NCBI RefSeq assembly: GCF_003312875.1 | Contig: NZ_CP015163.1 | Location: 2,294,001-2,358,000 of the forward strand | Source: Amycolatopsis albispora | GTDB lineage: Bacteria > Actinomycetota > Actinomycetes > Mycobacteriales > Pseudonocardiaceae | DNA: 64,000 nucleotides | Direction: 5' to 3' | Shown: positions 50,175 to 58,010 of the stretch, in pieces | Layout: each line of letters begins with the position of its first letter | How positions within the stretch are numbered: position 1 is the first letter of the stretch | The notes under the pieces: model-generated | Told to the model about the DNA's origin: nothing | Databases searched by the model: none | The model's input: the letters and a program-made list of their open reading frames with translations, nothing else | Position numbers and translations under genes: made by a program

Positions 50175-51329
50175 TCAGGCGGGACGCCGCCCGCTCATCG
50201 CCGCGCGCAGGTCCTCGCGCCGCAGCACACCCGCTGGCCTGCCCTCGTCGTCGACCACCAGGAACTGCCACGCCGCTGTCTCGCGCACGCGCTCGGCGAT
50301 GTCGTCCCCCGGTTCGGACAGCAGCAGCACCGACTCGGCCCGGATCGGCTCGGCGGCCAGTTCCGCGGGTGACTGCGGGGACTGCGCGGCCAGCCGTTCG
50401 GCGGCCGTCGCGTCGAGCAGCCCGGCGGCCACGCCGTCGGCACGCACCAGCACCACCCCGCGCCCGGCCGAGGCGGCCAGCGCGTCGGACACCGGGCTCT
50501 CCGCGGGCAGTTGCAGCACCGGGCGCACCAGGTCGGCCAGCTCCAGCCCGTCCGGCCAGCCGCGGCGGGTCTCGGCGGCCAGTTCCGCGCTGGCGCCCAT
50601 CGCGACGAACCACGCGGTCACCACGCACACGCCCAGCCGCAGCCACTTGTCGTCGCTGTCGCTGGCCAGCCCCCAGATCGCCCACACCAGCAGGCCCACC
50701 GCGACCGCGCCGCCGCCGAACACCGCGGCCTTGGTGCCGGTGGACCGCGTGCCGGTGACCGCCCACACCCCGGCGCGGAGCATGCGCCCGCCGTCCAGCG
50801 GCAGGCCGGGCAGCAGGTTGAACACCGCGACCGCGAGATTGGCCACCGCGCACTGCGCCACCAGCAGCCAGGCCGCGCCGCCTTCGGGCACGGCGAGCAG
50901 CAGCAGCGCGCAGATCCCGGCCAGCAGCACCGAAACCACCGGGCCCGCCGCGGCGACCAGGCCCTCCTGCCCCGGCTTGCGCGGGGTTCTGGCCACTTCG
51001 GACAGTCCGCCGAGCAGGAACAACCGCAGCCGCCGGACCGGGATGCCCAGCCGCAGCGCGACCACGCAGTGCCCCAGTTCGTGGGCGAGCACGGACAGCC
51101 CGAGCAGCACCGCGAAGGCCGCCGCCAGCGTCCACGAGGTGACCGGGCCCGCGCCGGGCAGCAGCCGCTCCACCAGCGGCGCGTACAGCACCACCACCAG
51201 CAGCGAGCCGACCCACCACGACGGCGCCAGCAGCACCGGCACCCCGTCGACGCGGAACAGCAGCAGGCCGCCGTCCAGCGCCGTCTCCCGGCGCGGGGAC
51301 GGCCGTACCGAACCGCTGTTGGTGGTCAC
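50175..51329 (-). CDS. Site-2-type zinc metalloprotease (M50B) with CBS domains
   Basis: The product is 384 residues. The zinc motif HELGH is in LSVLAHELGHCVVALRLGIP and the third ligand is in FNLLPGLPLDGGRMLRAGVW, both inside membrane helices. The C-terminal half (about 245-380) holds two CBS modules (VSDALAASAGRGVVLVRADG, DDIAERVRETAAWQFLVVDD). Such intramembrane proteases cut membrane-bound regulators, with CBS domains sensing adenine nucleotides. It is downstream of nothing obvious on its strand and precedes trmI with a 60-base gap. It is divergent from the RecB-like gene. Confidence 0.92.
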   Translation of the reverse strand: MTTNSGSVRPSPRRETALDGGLLLFRVDGVPVLLAPSWWVGSLLVVVLYAPLVERLLPGAGPVTSWTLAAAFAVLLGLSVLAHELGHCVVALRLGIPVRRLRLFLLGGLSEVARTPRKPGQEGLVAAAGPVVSVLLAGICALLLLAVPEGGAAWLLVAQCAVANLAVAVFNLLPGLPLDGGRMLRAGVWAVTGTRSTGTKAAVFGGGAVAVGLLVWAIWGLASDSDDKWLRLGVCVVTAWFVAMGASAELAAETRRGWPDGLELADLVRPVLQLPAESPVSDALAASAGRGVVLVRADGVAAGLLDATAAERLAAQSPQSPAELAAEPIRAESVLLLSEPGDDIAERVRETAAWQFLVVDDEGRPAGVLRREDLRAAMSGRRPA

Positions 51330-51429
51330 GCCGGACAGCCTAGAACGCCGCGTGTGGGAAAGCGGTGATCCGGCCCCTCCCCGCGCGCCCGGCCCGCTGG
51401 TTGTCGTACCCCTGTCCTAGGGTGCGGGT

Positions 51430-52344
51430 ATGTCAGCGCCCCTGCCGACCGCGAACACCGAAGCCGCGCCCGCCGAGCCCGAGGTACGCCGCCGTCCCGC
51501 GCTGTCGCCGTCGAGAGCCAGCGACTTCAAGCAGTGCCCGCTGCTCTACCGCTTCCGCGCGGTGGACAAGCTGCCCGAGACGCCGACGAAGGCGCAGCTG
51601 CGGGGCACCCTGGTGCACTCGGTGCTGGAGAAGCTGTTCGCCCTGCCGCAGGCCGAGCGCCAGCGCGACCGGGCGCAGGAACTGCTGGTCCCGGCCTGGA
51701 GCGAGCTGTCCGAGCAACTGCTTCCCGAGTGGATGGAGCTGTTCGGCGGGGACAACGCCGAAAACGCCGACAAGACCGAGGTGGACGCCTGGCTGCGCTC
51801 GGCTGGCAAGCTGGTCGACGCCTACTTCCAGCTGGAGGACCCGGCCCGCCTCGAACCGGAGGCCTGCGAGCTGCACGTGGAGACCGAACTGGGCTCCGGT
51901 GTGCTGCTGCGCGGCTACATCGACCGGCTCGACGTGGCGCCCACCGGCGAGATCCGGGTGGTGGACTACAAGACCGGGGCCGCGCCGCGTGAGATCGGCG
52001 AGGCCAAGGCGATGTTCCAGATGAAGTTCTACGCGGTGGTGCTGTGGCGGCTGCGCGGGGTGGTGCCGCGCCAGCTCAAGCTGATGTACCTGACCGACGG
52101 GCAGGCGCTGACCTACGCGCCGGACGAGGCCGAGCTGCGCCGGTTCGAGCGCACCCTGGAAGCCATCTGGCAGGCCATTCTCAAGGCGGGCAAGACCGGT
52201 GACTTCCGGCCGAACCCGAGCAAGTTGTGCGCCTGGTGCGACCATCAGGCACACTGCCCGGAGTTCGGCGGCACGCCACCGGCCTATCCCGGCTGGCCGG
52301 AACCGGATGCCGGCGAGGAAACGGCATTGGATCGGGCGGACTGA
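51430..52344 (+). CDS. RecB-like PD-(D/E)XK nuclease with Fe-S cysteines
   Basis: The product is 304 residues. Nuclease motifs are LRGTLVHSVLEKLF (helix with His), LLRGYIDRLD (catalytic Asp) and IRVVDYKTGAAP (D-x-K). Four cysteines for an iron-sulfur cluster are in FKQCPLLYRFRAVD and KLCAWCDHQAHCPEFG, as in AddB/Cas4-like nucleases. It is a stand-alone single-strand or end-processing nuclease like Rv2119. The thioesterase gene begins directly after its TGA, so the two are co-translated. Confidence 0.92.
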   Translation: MSAPLPTANTEAAPAEPEVRRRPALSPSRASDFKQCPLLYRFRAVDKLPETPTKAQLRGTLVHSVLEKLFALPQAERQRDRAQELLVPAWSELSEQLLPEWMELFGGDNAENADKTEVDAWLRSAGKLVDAYFQLEDPARLEPEACELHVETELGSGVLLRGYIDRLDVAPTGEIRVVDYKTGAAPREIGEAKAMFQMKFYAVVLWRLRGVVPRQLKLMYLTDGQALTYAPDEAELRRFERTLEAIWQAILKAGKTGDFRPNPSKLCAWCDHQAHCPEFGGTPPAYPGWPEPDAGEETALDRAD

Positions 52345-53118
52345 ATGACGGCCTTCTACGAACCGCTCGGGGACGGGCGGTTCGCCCCCACCGAGCACAC
52401 CGCGGGTCCCTGGTCGCCCGGCGCGCAGCACTTCGGGCCGCCGTCGGCGCTGCTGGTGCGCTCGCTCGAAGAGGTGCCCGCCGCCCGCGAGAGCAGGCTG
52501 GCCAGGGTGACCGTGGAGATCCTCGGCCCGGCGCCGCTGACCGAGCTGACCGTGCGGTCGCGGCTGGAGCGGCCGGGCCGCTCGGTCGAGCTGCTCTCCG
52601 CGGAACTGAGCGCGGGCGAGAAGGTGGTGGCCAGGGCGTCCGCGTGGCGGCTGGTCACCTCGGACAGCTCGGAGGTGGTCGCCGGCGGCGCCGAGCCGCT
52701 GCCCCCGCCCGAGCGGGCCGAGCCCGCCGGCTGGCCGGAGCACTGGCTGGGCGGCTATCTCGACGCGATGGAGTGGCGGGCGGTCCGCGGCTCGATGATC
52801 GACCCCGGCCCGGCCACGGTCTGGGTGCGCCAGCGTGTCGCGCTGGTCGGCGGGGAGAAGCCGAGCCCGCTGCAGCGGCTGTTCGCGGTGGCCGACTCCG
52901 GCAACGGGGTGTCCAACTACCTCGACCCGCGCCGCTGGTGGTTCATCAACAGCGAGCTCACCGTGCACATCCAGCGCGAACCCGCCGGTGAGTGGATCGG
53001 GCTGGACGCGCGCACGGTGGTCGGGCCGGACGGCATCGGCACCGCCACCAGCCGGCTGCACGACCCCGGCGGGCAGGTCGCCACCGGGGCGCAGGCGCTG
53101 CTGGTGCGCCCTCGCTGA
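52345..53118 (+). CDS. Acyl-CoA thioesterase-like double-hotdog protein
   Basis: The product is 257 residues from ATG 52345, immediately after the stop of the nuclease gene. The double hotdog fold is suggested by WSPGAQHFGPPSALLVRSLE, RVTVEILGPAPLTELTVRSR, RPGRSVELLSAELSAGEKVV and RWWFINSELTVHIQREPAGE with WIGLDARTVVGPDGIGTATS. TesB-like proteins hydrolyse acyl-CoA, with Asp, Ser/Thr and Gln as catalytic residues. The pattern here is weakly conserved, so activity is not certain. The neighbouring nuclease and ParA do not suggest a lipid pathway. Confidence 0.85.
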   Translation: MTAFYEPLGDGRFAPTEHTAGPWSPGAQHFGPPSALLVRSLEEVPAARESRLARVTVEILGPAPLTELTVRSRLERPGRSVELLSAELSAGEKVVARASAWRLVTSDSSEVVAGGAEPLPPPERAEPAGWPEHWLGGYLDAMEWRAVRGSMIDPGPATVWVRQRVALVGGEKPSPLQRLFAVADSGNGVSNYLDPRRWWFINSELTVHIQREPAGEWIGLDARTVVGPDGIGTATSRLHDPGGQVATGAQALLVRPR

Positions 53119-53208
53119 ACGCCGCACCACGGATATCCCACCGCTGGGGCGGCGGATCCAATAGCCTGCCTCATCGAGCCAACCACGAGCACGCGGGAGT
53201 CCCCTGGC

Positions 53209-54144
53209 ATGCAGATCACCTCGGTGGTCAACCAGAAAGGCGGGGTCGGCAAGACCGCGCTCAGTGTCGGCGCGGCCGCCGCGCTCGCCGAGCAGGGCCG
53301 CCGCGTCCTGCTCATCGACCTCGACCCCCAGGGGCACGCCACCACGGAGATGCTCGGGCTGCCCGAGGCCGGGCCGAACCAGCCGAGCATGGCCAAGGCG
53401 CTGACCAAGATGTGGAAGGGCCCGGTCGAGGACCTGATCGTCAGCCACCCGCGCAGCAACATCGGCCGCGGTGGTGCCTTCGACGTCATCCCGACCTCAC
53501 CGGGCATGTTCGACCTGATCCGGCGGCTGGACCAGTTCCGCGTGCCCGGCTGGCAGCTGGCCAGGGTGATCCAGTTCGCCAACTACGAGCACGTGATCAT
53601 CGACTGCCCGCCGGCGCTGGACGTGCTGACGAACAACGCGCTCACCGCCACCCACGGCATCCTGGTCCCGGTGCAGCCCGACCGCACCAGCATCCGCGCG
53701 CTGCGGCTGCTCAACGACCAGCTCGGCTACGTCCAGCAGAGCGTCGGCCGCGGCCCGATCACCTACTTCGGCCTGGTCCCCGGGCTGTACCGGCGGCCGA
53801 TGTCGACCTACGCGGTGACCGCGATGAACGAGCTGCAGACCTTCGGCATCCCGATGCTGGCGCACGTGCCGCTCGGTGTGGTGATGAACGAGGCGGCCAT
53901 CCGGGGCGTGCCGGTGACCACCTTCGCGCCGGAGACCGCGCAGGCGGTGGCCTTCCACCAGATCGCCAGGGCGCTGGAGGAGCGGCGGCAGAGCCAGCCG
54001 GTGGCCCAGCTGGTGCCCGCCGAGACGGAGTTCGTCTTCGAGGACTTCATCACCGAGGTGGCGCACACGCGCAGCGTCAACGACAACGGCGCGCGGAAGA
54101 AGCTCTACGACCTGATGCCGAAGCGCCCCCGGCCACCCCGCTGA
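53209..54144 (+). CDS. Orphan ParA/Soj-family ATPase
   Basis: The product is 311 residues. The deviant Walker A motif is VVNQKGGVGKTALSV (signature Lys and GKT). Walker A' is LLIDLDPQGHATTEML and Walker B is HVIIDCPPALDVLTNNAL. The C-terminal tail (about 255-311) is longer than in Soj, ending YDLMPKRPRPPR. No parB or parS-like site lies beside it, and the oriC-linked parAB is not in this window. ParA-like ATPases without ParB position other cargo, such as protein clusters or secretion systems. The cargo here is unknown. Confidence 0.9.
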   Translation: MQITSVVNQKGGVGKTALSVGAAAALAEQGRRVLLIDLDPQGHATTEMLGLPEAGPNQPSMAKALTKMWKGPVEDLIVSHPRSNIGRGGAFDVIPTSPGMFDLIRRLDQFRVPGWQLARVIQFANYEHVIIDCPPALDVLTNNALTATHGILVPVQPDRTSIRALRLLNDQLGYVQQSVGRGPITYFGLVPGLYRRPMSTYAVTAMNELQTFGIPMLAHVPLGVVMNEAAIRGVPVTTFAPETAQAVAFHQIARALEERRQSQPVAQLVPAETEFVFEDFITEVAHTRSVNDNGARKKLYDLMPKRPRPPR

Positions 54145-54162
54145 GCCGAGCCTCGGCCCTCG

Positions 54163-55107
54163 CTAGGTGACCGCGCCGCCGAGCAGCCAGGCGATCAGGG
54201 TCAGCGAGCCCATCGACAGCAGGGTCGAGATCAGCACGCAGTTCCGGACGAACCGCACGTCGACGGCGTACTGGCTGGACGCGATGAACACGTTCTGCGC
54301 GGTCGGCAGCGCCGAGCAGAGCACCGCGGCGAACAGCGATGGGCCGGGCAGCCCGAGCAGCAACCCGGCGCCGAGCGTGATGCCCGGCTGCACCAGCGCC
54401 TTGAGCACCACCACCACGACCAGCTCCACGCGCCGCCGCTCCCCCACCGGACCGGCCGCGACCTGGTCACCCCGCAGCGACATGCCGAGCACCAGCAGCG
54501 CGCAGGCCACCCCGGCGTCGCCGAGGGTGTGGATGGGCTCGAGCACCACCGCGGGCAGCGGGATGCCGATGCCGCCGACCAGCAGGCCGAGCATGGACGC
54601 GGCGATCACCGGGTTCCGCACCGGCAGCAGCACCAGGCGCCGCCAGCGCGGGCCGTCGTCACGCGGCACGTCCGACTCGATGGACGCCAGCATCGACGGC
54701 ATCATCAGCAGCGACTGGAACAGCAGCACCGCGACGATGAACGACGAGCTGCCCAGCACCTGCAACGCCACCGGGATGCCGAGATTGCCCGCGTTGACGT
54801 AGCTCGCCGCCGCCGCGGACAGCGTGCGCTCGGCGCGCCGCCGCTTGAACACCCAGGTGGACAGGCTGAACGCGAGCAGCGCGACCAGCGCGGTGCCCAG
54901 CACGAAGACCAGCAGGCCGCGGTCGGCCAGCGCCGAGAACGGCGTGCCGATCAGCGTGCTGAACAGCACCGCGGGCATGGCCACCTGGAAGGCCAACCGG
55001 GTGAGCACCGCGTCCGCGCGGTCACCGAGCACGCCGAACCGGCTCAGCAGATAGCCGAGCCCGGTCAGCGCCCAGATCGGCGCGAACGCGGTGAGCGCGC
55101 TCCCCAC
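54163..55107 (-). CDS. AEC-family auxin-efflux-type transporter
   Basis: The product is 314 residues with ten predicted membrane helices: LTAFAPIWALTGLGYLLSRF at the start, AAASYVNAGNLGIPVALQVL in the middle (conserved GN motif), and LPTAQNVFIASSQYAVDVRF late. The family exports or imports organic acids such as malate and related metabolites. It is seven bases upstream of hisG on the same strand but begins after the hisG stop. As it is transcribed away from hisG, it follows hisE-hisG as the last gene of one series. Confidence 0.92.
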   Translation of the reverse strand: MGSALTAFAPIWALTGLGYLLSRFGVLGDRADAVLTRLAFQVAMPAVLFSTLIGTPFSALADRGLLVFVLGTALVALLAFSLSTWVFKRRRAERTLSAAAASYVNAGNLGIPVALQVLGSSSFIVAVLLFQSLLMMPSMLASIESDVPRDDGPRWRRLVLLPVRNPVIAASMLGLLVGGIGIPLPAVVLEPIHTLGDAGVACALLVLGMSLRGDQVAAGPVGERRRVELVVVVVLKALVQPGITLGAGLLLGLPGPSLFAAVLCSALPTAQNVFIASSQYAVDVRFVRNCVLISTLLSMGSLTLIAWLLGGAVT

Positions 55108-55114
55108 TCGCGGG

Positions 55115-55960
55115 CTACAGCCGGCAGGAGCGGATGTCCGAGGCCAGCACCGCCTTGGCCCCGGCTTCGGCCAGCTCGTCCATGATCCGGTTGACCTCCT
55201 TGCGCGGCACCATCGCGCGCACCGCCACCCAGTCCTGGTCGGCCAGCGGCGCCACGGTCGGCGACTCCAGGCCGGGGGTGATGGCGATCGCGGTGTCCAG
55301 CAGCGACCGCGGGCAGTCGTAGTCCAGCATCATGTGCTGCTGGGCGAAGACCACCCCGCGCAGCCGGGCGGCCAGCTGGTCCTTGGCCTTGGTGGCGGCC
55401 CCGCCGGTGCGCTGCACCAGCACCGCCTCCGACACGCAGATCGGGTCGCCGAAGGCCACCAGGTTGTGCTGGCGCAGGGTCCGGCCGGAGCCGACCACGT
55501 CGGCCACCGCGTCGGCCACGCCGAGCTGGATGGAGATCTCCACCGCGCCGTCGAGCCGGATCACTTCGGCCTCGATGCCCTGGCGGGCGAGGTCGTCGCG
55601 GACCAGCCGCGGGTAGGAAGTGGCCAGCCGCTTGCCGTGCAGGTCGGCGGGCCGCCAGTCGCGGCCGGCCGGCGCGGCGTAGCGGAAGGTCGAACCACCG
55701 AAGCCGAGCGCCAGCTTCTCCTCCACCGGCGCGCCCGAGTCCAGCGCCAGGTCCCGGCCGGTGATGCCGAGGTCCAGCTCGCCGGAGCCGACGTAGATCG
55801 GGATGTCCTTCGGGCGGAGGAAGAAGAACTCGACCTCGTTGGCCGGGTCCAGCACGGTCAGGTCGCGCTGCTCATGTCGCTGCCGGTAGCCCGCTTCACC
55901 GAGCATCTCCGAGGCGGCCCCGGCGAGCGCTCCCTTGTTCGGCACAGCGACACGCAGCAC
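55115..55960 (-). CDS. hisG: ATP phosphoribosyltransferase HisG (long form)
   Basis: The product is 281 residues from GTG 55960, five bases after AAGGAG. The catalytic part shows [40 protein letters not shown] and [15 protein letters not shown] [20 protein letters not shown] for the phosphate loop. The C-terminal ACT-like domain (about 210-281) places it in the long, histidine-inhibited form. It catalyses the first step of histidine synthesis from ATP and PRPP. It follows hisE by 28 bases, the usual actinobacterial order. Confidence 0.95.
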   Translation of the reverse strand: MLRVAVPNKGALAGAASEMLGEAGYRQRHEQRDLTVLDPANEVEFFFLRPKDIPIYVGSGELDLGITGRDLALDSGAPVEEKLALGFGGSTFRYAAPAGRDWRPADLHGKRLATSYPRLVRDDLARQGIEAEVIRLDGAVEISIQLGVADAVADVVGSGRTLRQHNLVAFGDPICVSEAVLVQRTGGAATKAKDQLAARLRGVVFAQQHMMLDYDCPRSLLDTAIAITPGLESPTVAPLADQDWVAVRAMVPRKEVNRIMDELAEAGAKAVLASDIRSCRL

Positions 55961-55988
55961 GTTCACTCCTTTGTAGCGGTTACCGGTT

Positions 55989-56252
55989 CTACAGGTACCG
56001 GTAGACGTCCTCAGTGGACAATCCGCGGCCCAGCATGAGCACCTGGACGCGGTAGAGCAGCTGGGAGATCTCCTCGGCGAGCCGTTCGTCGGACTCGTGC
56101 TCGGCGGCGATCCACACCTCGCCTGCCTCTTCGAGCACCTTCTTGCCCTGGGCGTGCACCCCGGCGTCCAAAGCGGTCACCGTGCCCGATCCCGCGGGCC
56201 GCGTGCGCGCGCGTTCGGCCAGCTCCGCGAACAGCTCATCGAAGGTCTTCAC
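55989..56252 (-). CDS. hisE: Phosphoribosyl-ATP pyrophosphatase HisE
   Basis: The product is 87 residues, a stand-alone HisE of the MazG-like all-alpha fold. [20 protein letters not shown] opens it, then [20 protein letters not shown] and [20 protein letters not shown] hold the acidic metal-binding residues (EEAGE, EEIS). It converts phosphoribosyl-ATP to phosphoribosyl-AMP, the second step of histidine synthesis. It heads the hisE-hisG pair as in M. tuberculosis (Rv2122c-Rv2121c). Confidence 0.95.
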   Translation of the reverse strand: MKTFDELFAELAERARTRPAGSGTVTALDAGVHAQGKKVLEEAGEVWIAAEHESDERLAEEISQLLYRVQVLMLGRGLSTEDVYRYL

Positions 56253-56355
56253 GGTCTGCAGATCCTTCCATCCGCCGCCCGCGCGCGCCCAGGCGGGCCG
56301 GACCTGCTGCCAGACCGGTCACATCGCCTGCCTGCTCCGAATGGTCCAGTCGATG

Positions 56356-56385
56356 TTGACGTTCGGCGTCGCGTCCACTTATCTC
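56356..56385 (+). promoter_or_regulatory. Promoter candidate for the methyltransferase gene
   Basis: TTGACG (56356-56361) is followed after 18 bases by TATCTC (56380-56385). The pair is 43 bases before ATG 56428. The -35 box is a good match; the -10 is weak. Confidence 0.35.
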
Positions 56386-56427
56386 GGAATGGTCCTCGGT
56401 ACATGGGAGACAACGGGAAGAAGTGAT

Positions 56428-57198
56428 ATGGAGAACCAGCGATCACTGGGCAAGCCGCAGATCAGGTTGCCGGAGCGGCCCGAGGAAATCGATCAGGACG
56501 CCGAGTACTGCTCGGTTCTCCTGGACGGTGAGTGGGTCGACATCCGCTTTCACGACTACGACCGTATCTACCGAATTCACGGGCTGTACGAGCAACTGTT
56601 CCACGAAATTCTCGATTGCCGCTCCCCGGACGTCATCGCCAAGCTGCTCAAGGAGCAGCTGCAGCGCGACGGCTACGACGCCGAGGGCCTGCGGGTGCTC
56701 GACCTCGGCGCGGGCAACGGCCTGGTCGGCGAGCAGCTGCGCACCATCGGCGTCGGCCACCTGGTCGGCGCCGACATCATCCCGGAGGCGGCCGAGGCCG
56801 CGCGCCGGGAACGTCCCGAGGTCTACGACGCCTACCACGTCGGCGACGTGACCGCCCCCTCCGAAGAAACCGCCGCCGCGCTCGCCGCGGCGAAGTTCAA
56901 CACGATGGTCTGCGTGGCGGCACTGGGGTACGCGGACATCCCGCCGAGCGCGTTCCGCGCGGCGTTCAACCTGGTCAGTGACGGCGGCTGGATCGCGTTC
57001 ACGATCAAGGACCGGTTCCTCACCGACGAGGACACCTCCGGATTCGCCGGACTCATCAAGACCTGCCAGGACAACGGCGTTCTGGAGGTCCGCGCCACGG
57101 AGCGCTACCGGCACCGGCTCAACATCAGCGGCGAGCCACTGCACTACGTGGCCGTGGTCGGCACGAAACACGCCGACATCCCCGCAGAATTCCTCTAG
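56428..57198 (+). CDS. Class I SAM-dependent methyltransferase
   Basis: The product is 256 residues from ATG 56428. A short N-terminal cap (about 1-60; VLLDGEWVDIRFHDYDRIYR) precedes a Rossmann domain with motif I RVLDLGAGNGLVGEQLRTIG. GADIIPEAAEAARRERPEVY and MVCVAALGYADIPPSAFRAA with GGWIAFTIKDRFL follow. The substrate is unknown; the closest pattern is the small-molecule methyltransferases of the Methyltransf_25/UbiE type. It is alone between hisE and the HAD gene, and palindrome D follows its stop. Confidence 0.9.
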   Translation: MENQRSLGKPQIRLPERPEEIDQDAEYCSVLLDGEWVDIRFHDYDRIYRIHGLYEQLFHEILDCRSPDVIAKLLKEQLQRDGYDAEGLRVLDLGAGNGLVGEQLRTIGVGHLVGADIIPEAAEAARRERPEVYDAYHVGDVTAPSEETAAALAAAKFNTMVCVAALGYADIPPSAFRAAFNLVSDGGWIAFTIKDRFLTDEDTSGFAGLIKTCQDNGVLEVRATERYRHRLNISGEPLHYVAVVGTKHADIPAEFL

Positions 57199-57210
57199 TT
57201 ACCACCCGCA

Positions 57211-57268
57211 CTGCCACGAACGGTCCGTTCCTGGCAATCCCGGGCAGGAACGGACCGTTCGACGGCAG
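57211..57268. repeat. Long palindrome, family 2 (terminator-like)
   Basis: A 17-base perfect stem CGAACGGTCCGTTCCTG (57217-57233) pairs with 57245-57261 around an 11-base loop, with outer CTGCC/GGCAG arms. It lies between the convergent methyltransferase and HAD stops. The arms also contain GGTCC/GGACC internal symmetry. It differs in sequence from family 1. Confidence 0.85.
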
Positions 57269-57282
57269 CGTCGCCGGCAGGG

Positions 57283-58002
57283 TCAGCCGAGCAGTTCCAC
57301 CAGCGTGGCCGGCTCGACGCCGACCAGCGTTTCCTTGAACACGCGGCGTGGCCCCGGTTCGACGGCCACGTCGTTCGGCACCACCAGCACCGTGCAGCCC
57401 GCGGCCACCGCGGATTCGGTGCCCGGCGGCGAATCCTCCACCGCCACGCAGCGCGCCGGGTCCACTTCGAGCAGTCGCGCGGCCCGCAGGTACGGCTCGG
57501 GGTCCGGTTTGTTGCGCCCGTCCACCTCGTCCCCGCAGACGGTGACGTCGAAGAACTCGCGGCCGATGGTGTTCAGCGCCAGCTCGGTCAGCTCCCGCTC
57601 GGTGGAAGTCACCAGCGCCGACGGAATACCGGCCGCGCGCACCGCCGCGAGCGCTTCCCTGGCGCCCGGCCGCCACGGCAGCGCGTCACCGAACAGCTCG
57701 GCGGTGCGGGTGCGGATCCAGGTGGCTATCTCCGCCCGCAGCTCCGGGGTGTCCGGTTTGCCCAGTGTGCGCAGCAGGAACCGGGTGGTGGACTCCATAT
57801 TGGACCCCACCAGGGTGGCTCGCTGCGCCTCGGACAGGCTGCCGCCGAGCCACTGGGCCACCTCGTACAGCGCGACGTCCCACAGCTTCTCGGTGTCGAC
57901 CAGGGTGCCGTCCATGTCCCAGAGCACCGCGGCGAGCCCGGTGCCCGCCACCTCAGCAGCGTCCACTGTGGACACTGTGGACATTGAGGACGGTTCAGTC
58001 AC
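57283..58002 (-). CDS. HAD-superfamily phosphatase
   Basis: The product is 239 residues from GTG 58002, six bases after AGGAG. Motif I VLWDMDGTLVDTEKLW, motif II LVTSTER, motif III with Lys in DGRNKPDPEPYLRA and motif IV CVAVEDSPPGTESAVAAG are all present. The cap is the helical type of beta-phosphoglucomutase-like HADs. It may dephosphorylate a sugar phosphate or similar metabolite. It begins eight bases after the metH stop, so metH and this gene form one transcript. No family annotation links it to methionine. Confidence 0.92.
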   Translation of the reverse strand: MTEPSSMSTVSTVDAAEVAGTGLAAVLWDMDGTLVDTEKLWDVALYEVAQWLGGSLSEAQRATLVGSNMESTTRFLLRTLGKPDTPELRAEIATWIRTRTAELFGDALPWRPGAREALAAVRAAGIPSALVTSTERELTELALNTIGREFFDVTVCGDEVDGRNKPDPEPYLRAARLLEVDPARCVAVEDSPPGTESAVAAGCTVLVVPNDVAVEPGPRRVFKETLVGVEPATLVELLG

Positions 58003-58010
58003 GGCGTCTC

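Noticed and set aside
53119..53208. parS-like site beside the ParA gene
   Set aside because: No TGTTTCACGTGAAACA-like sequence was seen in the flanking gaps.
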